Origin: [Eubacterium] cellulosolvens LD2006
Lineage (GTDB): Bacteria > Bacillota > Clostridia > Lachnospirales > Lachnospiraceae
Reading direction: 5' to 3'
NCBI RefSeq assembly: GCF_000621585.1
Contig: NZ_KK211309.1
Coordinates: 211,278 to 250,003 of the forward strand
DNA: 38,726 nucleotides
Shown: piece by piece, positions 24,513 through 32,733 of the stretch
Layout: each line of letters begins with the position of its first letter
Numbering within the stretch: the first letter of the stretch is position 1
Made by a program: the position numbers and the translations under genes
Notes under the pieces: model-generated
The model's input: only the letters and a program-made list of their open reading frames with translations
Told to the model about the DNA's origin: nothing
The model's database searches: none

Positions 24513-26534
24513 ATGGTAAAAGAGCGCGTGAAACGGCTGCTGCGCACCACCTGTGCGACACTGGCAGTCATTCTCGGAGCGACTCTCGCGGCGCCGGCAG
24601 CGACGGCAACCGTTGAGGCGGCCGGGAATTGTACGGCAAACACAACGAAGACGTATCAGGAGATCAAAGGTTACGGAGGAATGAACTTTCCGGTATGGGG
24701 CGTGGATCTGACGGATGCTCAGGCAGCCACTGCTTTTGGAAACGGCTCGAACCAGATGGGGCTCGACATTCTGCGAATCCATGTCGATCCGAACAAGAAC
24801 AATTGGAGCGGAGAGCTTCGCGTGGCCAAGGCGGCACAGCAGAGAGGCGCGCTTGTTTTTGCGACGCCGTGGACACCGCCGTCATCGATGACGGAGCCAT
24901 GTACATGGAACGGCAGACGGACGGTTCGCCTCAAACATGATCAGTACGGGAACTACGTGAAGCATCTCAATGACTTTGTTTCTTACATGAAAAACAACGG
25001 CGTAAATCTCTACGCGATCTCGATTCAGAACGAGCCGGACTGGTCTGCCGAGTGGTGCAGCTGGACGGCGGATGAGATTTACAATTTCACGAAATACTAT
25101 GCGAAGGATATCAACTGCCGCGTCATGTCTGCCGAGTCCTTCAGCTATAACAAGAGCATTTACGACAAGATTCTGAATGACTCTTCCGCACTGCAGAACA
25201 TCGATATCATCGGAACACATTTTTACGGCACACAGGTGTCCCAGATGAGCTATCCGCTTCTGAGACAGAAAGCTTCGAACAAGGAACTGTGGATGACAGA
25301 GGTTTATGTTCCGGACAGTAATCTGGACGCGGATCTCTGGCCGAAGTCCATTGAGCTGGCGACGAACATTCACAACGCCATGGCCAACGGCTTTCAGGCT
25401 TATGTGTACTGGTATATCCGCAGAAGCTACGGCCTGATCAAAGAGAACGGCAATATCTCCAAGCGTGGATATCTGATGGCTCAGTACTCGAAATATGTCC
25501 GTCCGGGCTACAAGAGAATCGATGTTCCCACATCTCCGCAGAACGGACTGACGGTAGACGCGTTTGAGGGAGACGGAAAGGTTGTCTTCGTAGTTATCAA
25601 CACGAGCAATAGTGAGCTGAACCAGACGTTTGAAGTTTCCGGAAAAGGAATCAGGGAAGCGGTGAGATACCGCACATCCGGAAGCGAGAACCATGCATAC
25701 ACCAAGATGACGGTAAACAACAACGCGTTTAACGCGAACATTCCGGCACAGAGTGTATCCACCTTTGTCTGCACGGAGAGCGGTGGTTCCTCCACACAGC
25801 CGACAGCGACGCCGAAGCCTACGGCAACGACAAAACCTTCCGCTACACCGACACCGGCACCACAGGTACCGGGCGAGACGGTGAAGATTCCGGACGGCGT
25901 GTACTACATCAAGAATGTCAACGCGCAGAAATATCTGCAGGTTGCGGACAACACAGGAAAAAATGTACAGAACGTAGAGCTCGGAACTGGAAGCGGAGTG
26001 GCCGGACAGAAGTGGACGCTGACCAATACGTCCGACGGCTACATCCAGCTGAAATCCGGACTCGGTTCCTTCAATATTGATATCGGAAACGGATCGGCAG
26101 AACCGGGAACAAATGTACAGATCTACAGCGCCTACGTCGGAGCGGCGCAGGAGTTCCTGCTCAAATCCGCCGGAAAAGATAACACCTATTACATTGCGAC
26201 GAGAGCCAGTGATCTGACCTGCGTTCTCGACGCCGATCACAAGGGGACGACAGACGGAACCAATGTCCTTCAGTGGACCTACAGCGGAGCGACAAATCAG
26301 CAGTGGGTATTCGAGCCGGTCAACAAGCCGACCGCAACACCGAAGCCGACCGCTACGGCAACGCCGAAACCGACGGCGACACCTCAGCCGACCGCAACAT
26401 CGACGCCGAAGCCGACGGCAACGACAAAGCCTACGGCGACACCGAAACCGACAGCGACGCCGAAACCGCGCAACAAGGTGAAATACAGCAGCATCGATCT
26501 GGACGGAACCTGTTCCCTCGGACGGCTGTTCTAA
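24513..26534 (+). CDS. GH30_8-type glucuronoxylanase with CBM13-like module
   Basis: A 673-residue secreted protein with a signal peptide (about residues 1-37). The GH30 domain (about 45-425) has the acid/base Glu174 in Q-N-E-P-D-W and the nucleophile Glu263 in M-T-E-V-Y. The stretch Y-W-Y-I-R-R-S-Y-G...I-S-K-R-G-Y matches the glucuronate-recognising part of subfamily 8 (XynC-type) enzymes, which cut xylan near methylglucuronic acid branches. A Pro/Thr linker leads to a ricin-B/CBM13-like module (about 453-603, with Q-K-W-T-L and Q-Q-W-V-F repeats). A second, longer Pro/Thr linker then ends in only 20 residues, as if a third module had been lost. The ribosome site is GGGGGAAG. It acts outside the cell on plant xylan. 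It is monocistronic, followed by a terminator. Confidence 0.92.
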   Translation: MVKERVKRLLRTTCATLAVILGATLAAPAATATVEAAGNCTANTTKTYQEIKGYGGMNFPVWGVDLTDAQAATAFGNGSNQMGLDILRIHVDPNKNNWSGELRVAKAAQQRGALVFATPWTPPSSMTEPCTWNGRRTVRLKHDQYGNYVKHLNDFVSYMKNNGVNLYAISIQNEPDWSAEWCSWTADEIYNFTKYYAKDINCRVMSAESFSYNKSIYDKILNDSSALQNIDIIGTHFYGTQVSQMSYPLLRQKASNKELWMTEVYVPDSNLDADLWPKSIELATNIHNAMANGFQAYVYWYIRRSYGLIKENGNISKRGYLMAQYSKYVRPGYKRIDVPTSPQNGLTVDAFEGDGKVVFVVINTSNSELNQTFEVSGKGIREAVRYRTSGSENHAYTKMTVNNNAFNANIPAQSVSTFVCTESGGSSTQPTATPKPTATTKPSATPTPAPQVPGETVKIPDGVYYIKNVNAQKYLQVADNTGKNVQNVELGTGSGVAGQKWTLTNTSDGYIQLKSGLGSFNIDIGNGSAEPGTNVQIYSAYVGAAQEFLLKSAGKDNTYYIATRASDLTCVLDADHKGTTDGTNVLQWTYSGATNQQWVFEPVNKPTATPKPTATATPKPTATPQPTATSTPKPTATTKPTATPKPTATPKPRNKVKYSSIDLDGTCSLGRLF

Positions 26535-26615
26535 AGCTTAGGATAAAGCATCGCTTTTGAAGGAAAGCGGAAAGAAAATGATTTCTTTTATGATATTATA
26601 AAGAAGTCGCATTCG

Positions 26616-26652
26616 TGCCGGGGCATCGCGCCCCGGCATTTCTTTTCTTTCC
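26616..26652 (+). terminator. Terminator after the xylanase gene
   Basis: TGCCGGGGC (26616-26624) pairs perfectly with GCCCCGGCA (26630-26638) around ATCGC, followed by TTTCTTTTCTTT. Confidence 0.88.
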
Positions 26653-26670
26653 TTTAAGATAAAATTTCGA

Positions 26671-26676
26671 TATAAT
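26671..26676 (+). promoter_or_regulatory. -10 box for the deaminase gene
   Basis: A perfect TATAAT, 33 bases before the start at 26710. The -35 region (TTCCTT near 26648) is weak and overlaps the T run of the upstream terminator. Confidence 0.45.
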
Positions 26677-26709
26677 AGGAGAAATATATATCGTGACAGG
26701 AGGAAATCG

Positions 26710-29166
26710 ATGACGTATTTCACATGTTTTTTTCTGGACAATGAAAAGGATATGATCGTGAATCTGTATCAGGATCTCGACCGGCTGTTCTATGAGCTCG
26801 AGACACCGAATCATCACTCGGGCAATCTGATCCGGAATCTGGCGAAGCTCTGCGGATTACCTCTCTGTGAAAATGAAAACGGCTATCTTGTGATCCGCGG
26901 AGAAGTTCCCTGTTATATCAATGCGGATAACGAGGAGGTCTACATTTTCCGCCTCGGCGGCACGAAGATGGCAAACATATACCCGGATGGCCGTGTGGAA
27001 ATGAAGGCCGCGATTCCGGCGATTTCGAAGACGCTGATGAGCCAGACGAAGGACTATCAGCTGGATGTGTCGAAGACAATTTTCAAGACTTACATTCCGA
27101 GGGAACTCAAGTTCCGAAGTGATCTCCACACCCACATGAACGGAAATCTCTCGCCGGATGTTCTGATCGCGCTCGGCATCTATCATCAGATCCGGTATCC
27201 CCTCTACTATGTGCGGAAATTGAATCTTGTTCTCACGAAGGAACAGGAGGAAAAACTGGAAAAGCAGCGGGAGAAAGTTGCCAGACAGTTTGTGGACTCC
27301 GGACTTTCGGGTAAATATCTGGACCGGAAAATCAATGACAATACGTTTATCAATTTCGCGGATCTGATTCTTGGAAATCTGGACAACGCGGAACAGAACA
27401 TTGTAAAAATCCGTACTTCGCTGGTCATTATGAAGGACGGGCAGGCCGTTTTTACCAATCTGGAGAAAGTCTATCTCTACCGCTATGTCTTCACCAAGGG
27501 AGAGCCCAGTGAGGAGAAGATCCGGATCTCTAATATCGACGCGATTCCTGATGTGGATGTCCGTGCGTCCTTAAAGCAGATGCAGAAGGACGGCGAGACG
27601 CCGGACTATCATCAGAACACGATGTTTCAGGATAAACTCCTCTGGATTGCCAGAGGGTTCCGGAGGCAGGGCGTGCGCTATGCGGAGATCAGCGACACGA
27701 CGCTGGTGAAAAAGTATGAGTCGATCGAGATGCTCGAGCAGGTGCATCAGGTGATGCCGAAGATCTACCGGGAGACGGGGGTGATGATCCGTTTTCTCGC
27801 CGCGTTCCGTAGAATTCCGCTCACGATCGTCAAAGACACAACAACGCCGGAAGATTATCTGAGCAGGAACCTCAATGTGCTGCACGCCGTTATGCTCGAT
27901 CCCTATGTGGCCGGCTGTGATTTTGTCGGTGAGGAGATCAACGACATCATCACCTTAAAGCCGGTGATCCGGGAAATTGTCCGGATTGCGGCGGACGATC
28001 CGTCCTTTGTGATCCGGATTCACGCGGGAGAGAATGACAGTCAGAAGGACAATGTCGCCCACAGTATTGCCTGTGTGCGGGATTCCCTGTCGCCCGGGCA
28101 GCCGATGCCGCACGTCCGTCTCGGCCACGGTCTGTACACATACAACCTGAAGTCGAAAAAAGGGCGTCAGGTTCTTCAGGATCTCAGGAAATACAACGTG
28201 ACGCTGGAATTTCAGATCACGTCGAATGTCCGGCTGAATAACCTCAACTCTCTGGAGAATCATCCGCTCCGGCAGTATATCGCGGCCGGCATCCGCTGTG
28301 TGCAGGGCACAGACGGCGGCGCGCTCTACGGGACGAACTCGATCGATGAACAGCTTGCCCTGGAGAAATTCCTGGAGCTGACGCCGGAGGAACTGTCCTG
28401 GATGAAGGAGTCCGAGCGCAGGATTATTGAAGAGAGCGGCAATGCTTTTTCAGAAAAAAAACGTCTTTTCCGCCAGCTCACTTCGGATAAAACCATGGAA
28501 GAAGTGCTTCTCAAGAAGATGGAGGAGGCGGCTGTCGGAGGTTTGAAACTTCACCGCAGCAGATTGGACGCGAACACCGAGCTCAAGGAGAGAATCCACG
28601 ACCTTCCGTGGGATAAGCGGCCGGTGATTCTCATGGGCGGAAGCTTTAATTCCGAGAAGCGTGCGACCCGCGTCATGAAGGAAGGAAGCGAACAGATCCG
28701 CGAGCTGATGGAGAAACTGGATCCGGAGGAAAATTTCTTTGTGATCGGACATAAGATGAACGGCTATGAGAAATATCTGGTGGAGCACAATGAAAAGAAT
28801 TTCCGAATCTTTGCCATCGTGCCGGCGCTGATCACGGCGGAGGAGAAGCGGAAACTTCTCGAGTCTGGGGTCAGCATTCGCGTGTCCACGGAGATCGAGG
28901 GCATGGGAATCTACAAGAGTTTCAACTATGAGATTTTTGAGCGCCGGCCCTCCGTAGTTCTCGGTTTCGACGGAAACTCCGCAGGAGCGAACCTGATTCA
29001 GGAGGCGCGAAACGGAAAAGGCCGCGCCCGGATCTATATCTGGGAAAAATCGGCGACACTTCGTGAGAAGGCGGTTTCCCTGGAAGGTTATGTAAAATTC
29101 TTTGACAAAAACAACCGGCTGGCGGATCTTCTGGAGGAGTCTTTCGCTGCTGCAGAGGGGAACTGA
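26710..29166 (+). CDS. Adenosine deaminase-like enzyme fused to SLOG-like domain
   Basis: An 818-residue protein, more than twice the usual adenosine deaminase length. After a unique N-terminal region (1-130) come the deaminase motifs: His140-x-His142 in D-L-H-T-H, H-A-G-E (His438, Glu441), L-G-H-G (His473), S-N near 505 and T-D at 534-535. Canonical enzymes have two Asp here (T-D-D-P); this one has T-D-G-G, so the metal-binding Asp535 is present but the second Asp is Gly536. A helical insertion occupies about 165-300. Residues 635-790 look like a Rossmann fold of SLOG/LOG type, starting V-I-L-M-G-G-S-F and with G-F-D-G-N-S-A-G-A-N-L-I-x-E at 752-765. The substrate is probably a modified purine nucleoside or nucleotide. 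RdrB of the RADAR defence system is a long deaminase of comparable size, but no RdrA ATPase is nearby. The ribosome site AGGAGG is 6 bases from ATG. Confidence 0.72.
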   Translation: MTYFTCFFLDNEKDMIVNLYQDLDRLFYELETPNHHSGNLIRNLAKLCGLPLCENENGYLVIRGEVPCYINADNEEVYIFRLGGTKMANIYPDGRVEMKAAIPAISKTLMSQTKDYQLDVSKTIFKTYIPRELKFRSDLHTHMNGNLSPDVLIALGIYHQIRYPLYYVRKLNLVLTKEQEEKLEKQREKVARQFVDSGLSGKYLDRKINDNTFINFADLILGNLDNAEQNIVKIRTSLVIMKDGQAVFTNLEKVYLYRYVFTKGEPSEEKIRISNIDAIPDVDVRASLKQMQKDGETPDYHQNTMFQDKLLWIARGFRRQGVRYAEISDTTLVKKYESIEMLEQVHQVMPKIYRETGVMIRFLAAFRRIPLTIVKDTTTPEDYLSRNLNVLHAVMLDPYVAGCDFVGEEINDIITLKPVIREIVRIAADDPSFVIRIHAGENDSQKDNVAHSIACVRDSLSPGQPMPHVRLGHGLYTYNLKSKKGRQVLQDLRKYNVTLEFQITSNVRLNNLNSLENHPLRQYIAAGIRCVQGTDGGALYGTNSIDEQLALEKFLELTPEELSWMKESERRIIEESGNAFSEKKRLFRQLTSDKTMEEVLLKKMEEAAVGGLKLHRSRLDANTELKERIHDLPWDKRPVILMGGSFNSEKRATRVMKEGSEQIRELMEKLDPEENFFVIGHKMNGYEKYLVEHNEKNFRIFAIVPALITAEEKRKLLESGVSIRVSTEIEGMGIYKSFNYEIFERRPSVVLGFDGNSAGANLIQEARNGKGRARIYIWEKSATLREKAVSLEGYVKFFDKNNRLADLLEESFAAAEGN

Positions 29167-29206
29167 GAGGCAGAAGAATCCGGGAGGACGGATCAGGGGG
29201 ATGATG

Positions 29207-31048
29207 ATGGGAAAAATACTGGAGAAAGTATGGCTGTGTCTGTTGATTTTTGCGCTGGCTGTTTCTTCATCCGCGCTTTCGCCCGTGACAGTTTTGGCGG
29301 ACGGCGTGGCCGTCGGGGTTCAGATCGACTGGGACGATGACGGAGATGCCGCGGGGCAGCGGCCGCAGCTTCTGACGCTGCAGCTTCTGCAAAACGGAGC
29401 TCCGTATGGTGACGAGGTGCAGGTCGGCGGACAGAACGCCCTCTGGCATGTGGAATATACGAATCTGCCGAAGGGGCGAAACGAAGAGAAGGGAATTGAT
29501 ATCAATTATCAGGTGGCGGTCACGGACGGCCTCGGAGATCATTATTTCGAAGAGGAGCGCACCGACGACGGACAGACGATCACGATCCGCATGAAATATG
29601 ATCCCGACGGGACACTCGGCGGAAAGAAAGTGAAAGCGAAAGTCTCTTTCGATGACCGCAACAACAAAGATAAGTCCAGACCGCAGCAGGCCTGGCTGAT
29701 GCTGACGAGGAACGGAGAACCGTTCGGGTATACGGCGGAAGTGAATGAGACCGGGAAGTGGAAGTGTGAGTGGACAAATCTTCCGGCGGACGGAGAGTAT
29801 CACGTTGAGGCCGAGACGGTTCCGGAGGGATACGAGGCGGTAACGGAAGTGGATGAAAGCGGAAGTTTTCGGGTGAAGTACACCCACCGGCCGGCACCGG
29901 TGAAGGTGTCCGTCCGGGCGGAACTTCACTGGGATGACGCGAATAACGTGGAAAAGCTGCGACCCGCGAACCTGCATCTTCAGCTGCTCAGAGACGATGA
30001 ACCGGCAGGGAATCCGGTGGAAATCGGCGATGGAAACGGGTGGAAAGCCGGCTGGGAGGATCTTCCCGCCGAGACGGATGACGGAAAGAAAACGTACAGC
30101 TATCGCGTAAAACTGACGGATCTTCCGAAGAAATACAGCGTTGATATTTCCGGAAGTCAGGAAAAGGGATATGTGATCACCGCCACACACAAGCCCGGGA
30201 AACGGGTGGACATCAAGGCACTAATGGCGTGGAATGACGGAGATAATCAGGCACAGAAAAGGCCGGCAATCATTCATCTCCAGCTGATGAAGGGGGATTC
30301 TCCGCAGGGGGATCCGGTGTCGCTCTCGGAGGCGGATAACTGGCGGGCGGTCTGGCCGAATATTGAGATCATGCCTGCCTCAAAGCCCGGCGATGAGGAT
30401 TATTACAGCGTGCAGGTGACCGATAATCCGCCGGAATACGGCTTTGAAATCACCGGGGACGCGGAACAGGGCTTTGAGGTGAAAGGGACCTATACGCCGG
30501 TCTTTGAACCGACGGATACCCCGGTGCCGACGCCGACGCCGACGCTGACGCCGGACGAAGAGGAAAAAGTGAAGATGGAGGGGCTGAAGCCCGTCACAAT
30601 TCTGGTCTTTTTTCTCGCGGCGCTTCTCCTCGGCATGATTATTCTTCTTATTGTCGTTTTGATCCGCAAAAGCGCGCAGGACAGAAGAGAAGAGGAAGCG
30701 GCTCTGGAGCGCAAGGAGCGGCGGGAGATGAGAGAGCCGGACGATGACTATGAAGACAGCGGTTTCTACCCGAGCGATGACTATGAGGACAGCGGATATT
30801 TCACGTCGAGAAGAACGTACGGATCGCGCAGAAGCGGGTATGACAGCCCGTACGGAACACCCGAGACGGCCGGAAAAGACGGAAATCTTTACGGGGACTA
30901 CACGGTATTCGGAAGCCGGGAGGAATACGGCGACCGCTACGGAAATCCGGACGGCGGGGACGGGGAAGACGAACTTCCGGGTGATGATTATGATTTCGGT
31001 TTTTCTTCAAAAAAGAAGAGAAAAAAGGATCACAGAAGCCGGGGCTGA
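29207..31048 (+). CDS. Single-pass surface protein with Cna-B-like repeats
   Basis: A protein of about 613 residues. I choose ATG 29207 (third of three successive ATGs) for the AGGGGG 6 bases upstream and the clean signal peptide after it; the frame is open from TTG 29102, inside the upstream gene. Four repeats near residues 34, 142, 232 and 334 share W-(N/D)-D-x-(N/D)...R-P...L-(Q/M)-L...G, as in Cna-B-type beta-sandwich stalk domains. A Pro/Thr stalk (about 430-455) and a membrane helix (about 463-488) follow. Then comes a cytoplasmic tail of about 120 residues, rich in Asp, Tyr, Gly and Arg, with a repeated D-D-Y-E-D-S-G and a basic end. No LPxTG. It starts 40 bases after the deaminase gene, so the two are probably co-transcribed. 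Confidence 0.78.
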   Translation: MGKILEKVWLCLLIFALAVSSSALSPVTVLADGVAVGVQIDWDDDGDAAGQRPQLLTLQLLQNGAPYGDEVQVGGQNALWHVEYTNLPKGRNEEKGIDINYQVAVTDGLGDHYFEEERTDDGQTITIRMKYDPDGTLGGKKVKAKVSFDDRNNKDKSRPQQAWLMLTRNGEPFGYTAEVNETGKWKCEWTNLPADGEYHVEAETVPEGYEAVTEVDESGSFRVKYTHRPAPVKVSVRAELHWDDANNVEKLRPANLHLQLLRDDEPAGNPVEIGDGNGWKAGWEDLPAETDDGKKTYSYRVKLTDLPKKYSVDISGSQEKGYVITATHKPGKRVDIKALMAWNDGDNQAQKRPAIIHLQLMKGDSPQGDPVSLSEADNWRAVWPNIEIMPASKPGDEDYYSVQVTDNPPEYGFEITGDAEQGFEVKGTYTPVFEPTDTPVPTPTPTLTPDEEEKVKMEGLKPVTILVFFLAALLLGMIILLIVVLIRKSAQDRREEEAALERKERREMREPDDDYEDSGFYPSDDYEDSGYFTSRRTYGSRRSGYDSPYGTPETAGKDGNLYGDYTVFGSREEYGDRYGNPDGGDGEDELPGDDYDFGFSSKKKRKKDHRSRG

Positions 31049-31127
31049 CAGTCGGACGAAAAAAATTACGAAAATGAAAGGGAGCGTATAAACGCCCTAC
31101 AAAAGCCTTTTCTGTAGCACTTTAATG

Positions 31128-31224
31128 TGGTAAACTGAATGAAAATATTCGGGGGCCAAAGCGGCAGCTGCCCTGCAGAGGAGGGGCGGACGCCGCTTTA
31201 GCGGGAACCAAAGAGGAGGCTTAT
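31128..31224 (+). promoter_or_regulatory. Promoter and leader of sstT
   Basis: TGGTAAACT (31128-31136) is an extended -10 box. The leader contains AAAGCGGC (31158-31165) pairing with GCCGCTTT (31192-31199), enclosing a smaller CCCT/AGGGG pair. The GTG start at 31225 overlaps an ATG-TGA pair (31223-31228) in another frame; AGGAGG lies 5 bases before GTG. Confidence 0.4.
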
Positions 31225-32544
31225 GTGAGAGTAATCAATGTCCTGAAAAAAGTGGGCAAAAAGTATATGGAGGTCAGTCTGATCCTGCGCATTCTGATCG
31301 GTATCTGCGTGGGAGCGGCTGTTGCGCTTTTCGCGCCCGGCATGACCTGGCTGGTCGCGGTCGGCAAGATTTTTGTAGGAGCGCTGAAGGCGATCGCGCC
31401 TGTACTTGTATTTGTGCTGGTGGCAAGCGCGCTGGCGAAGGGAACGGGAAAACTGGACAAACGGTTTGCGAATGTCATTTTCCTGTATATGTTTACGACT
31501 TTTGTTGCGGCGTTTGTCGCTGTGTTCGCGAGTTTTCTGTTTCCGCAGACACTCGTGCTTGATACGGTTGCCGAGGCGGACGTGATTCCGCAGGGAATCG
31601 GAGAAGTGATCGGAAATCTTCTGATGAATATCGTCTCCAATCCGTTTGACGCGCTTGCAAACGCGAATTACATCGGTATTTTGTTCTGGTCGGCGCTGTT
31701 CGGCGTGGCAATGAAGCGAATTGCCGAGCCGACGACGAAGACCTTTATGGTGAATGTGGCCGACGCGGTTTCACAGTGCGTCCGCTGGATCATTGATCTG
31801 GCGCCGTTCGGAATCTGCGGCCTTGTATATGAGACGGTTTCGACAAACGGGCTGGAGATCTTCACAACCTATGGAAAGCTTCTCCTGCTTCTGGTCGGCT
31901 GCATGCTGTTCCAGTCGCTGGTGCTCAACGGTATCATCGCCGCTGTTCATCTGCACAGGAACCCGTATCCGCTGATCTTCAGATGCATCCGTGAGAGCGG
32001 AATCACCGCATTCTTCACAAGAAGTTCCGCGGCGAACATTCCGATCAACATGGAGCTCTGTGAGAAACTCGGACTGGACGAGGATTTCTATTCTGTTTCC
32101 ATTCCGCTCGGAGCTACCATCAATATGGACGGAGCGGCAATTACGATTTCCGTCATGACGCTGGCCTGCGCGCATACCATCGGTATTCATGTGGATATCG
32201 GTCCGGCGCTGATTCTCAGTGTGCTTTCGACCTTCGCTGCCTGCGGTGCGTCCGGCGTTGCAGGAGGCTCCCTGCTGCTGATTCCGATGGCATGTTCCCT
32301 GTTCGGCATCAACAACGATGCGGCGATGCAGGTAGTTGCGGTTGGTTTCATTATCGGAGTGGTTCAGGATTCGGTCGAGACCATGCTGAATTCTTCCGGA
32401 GATGCTGTCTTCGCGGCGATTGCGGAGTACAGAGTATGGCTCAAAGAGGGAAGGCGCCTTCCGGGCTTTATGTACTCGGAGAATGAGCGAAAGAAACTCG
32501 GAATCGATAAGGATTTTCGCGGGGACATCCGCGTGAAGGCATAA
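31225..32544 (+). CDS. sstT: Sodium:serine/threonine symporter
   Basis: A 439-residue membrane protein of the dicarboxylate/amino acid:cation symporter family with about eight membrane segments and re-entrant loops. The stretch F-T-R-S-S-A-A-N-I-P-I-N...S-V-S-I-P-L-G-A-T-I-N-M-D-G-A-A-I-T is typical of SstT; the N-M-D-G motif takes part in sodium and substrate binding. It imports serine and threonine with Na+. GTG 31225 is chosen for the AGGAGG at 31214-31219; ATG 31267 would remove the first 14 residues. Its Na+ dependence makes the Na+/H+ antiporter gene next door a sensible neighbour. Confidence 0.9.
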   Translation: MRVINVLKKVGKKYMEVSLILRILIGICVGAAVALFAPGMTWLVAVGKIFVGALKAIAPVLVFVLVASALAKGTGKLDKRFANVIFLYMFTTFVAAFVAVFASFLFPQTLVLDTVAEADVIPQGIGEVIGNLLMNIVSNPFDALANANYIGILFWSALFGVAMKRIAEPTTKTFMVNVADAVSQCVRWIIDLAPFGICGLVYETVSTNGLEIFTTYGKLLLLLVGCMLFQSLVLNGIIAAVHLHRNPYPLIFRCIRESGITAFFTRSSAANIPINMELCEKLGLDEDFYSVSIPLGATINMDGAAITISVMTLACAHTIGIHVDIGPALILSVLSTFAACGASGVAGGSLLLIPMACSLFGINNDAAMQVVAVGFIIGVVQDSVETMLNSSGDAVFAAIAEYRVWLKEGRRLPGFMYSENERKKLGIDKDFRGDIRVKA

Positions 32545-32556
32545 GGCGGCCGGGGC

Positions 32557-32571
32557 GCTGGCCTCGCCAGC
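32557..32571 (+). other. Hairpin after sstT
   Basis: GCTGGC (32557-32562) pairs with GCCAGC (32566-32571) around CTC, extended by GGGC/GCCC with bulges. There is no T run, so it may be a weak terminator or simply an mRNA 3' structure. Confidence 0.35.
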
Positions 32572-32604
32572 CTCGCCCGCAGCGATCTCTGCATGAGGGC
32601 ATAA

Positions 32605-32733
32605 TGGTGCGGGTGCACATCACGAGTTGCATTTTATGTCGTGGAAGTTCCGGAGGGATTTCCATGGCGTGAAAAACGCCTGAGCTGCAGGTGCAGACCC
32701 GGGTGAATAAAATAAAAATGAGAGGGAAAAAGA
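32605..32733 (+). promoter_or_regulatory. Structured leader before nhaC, riboswitch candidate
   Basis: A closing stem joins GGGTGCAC (32611-32618) with GTGC-AG-ACCC (32691-32700). It encloses three hairpins: CACGA (32621-32625) with TCGTG (32639-32643), GGAAGTTCC (32643-32651) with GGGATTTCC (32655-32663), and GGCGT (32666-32670) with ACGCC (32676-32680) around GAAAA. The first two share one base (32643), so they must adjust. The nhaC start follows 33 bases later behind GAGGG. This compact junction just before an ion antiporter is what an ion-sensing riboswitch would look like, but I do not recognise the class and no ligand is shown. Confidence 0.45.

Noticed and set aside
26710-29166. Complete RADAR defence system
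   Set aside because: Only a long deaminase is present; there is no RdrA-type ATPase gene nearby.
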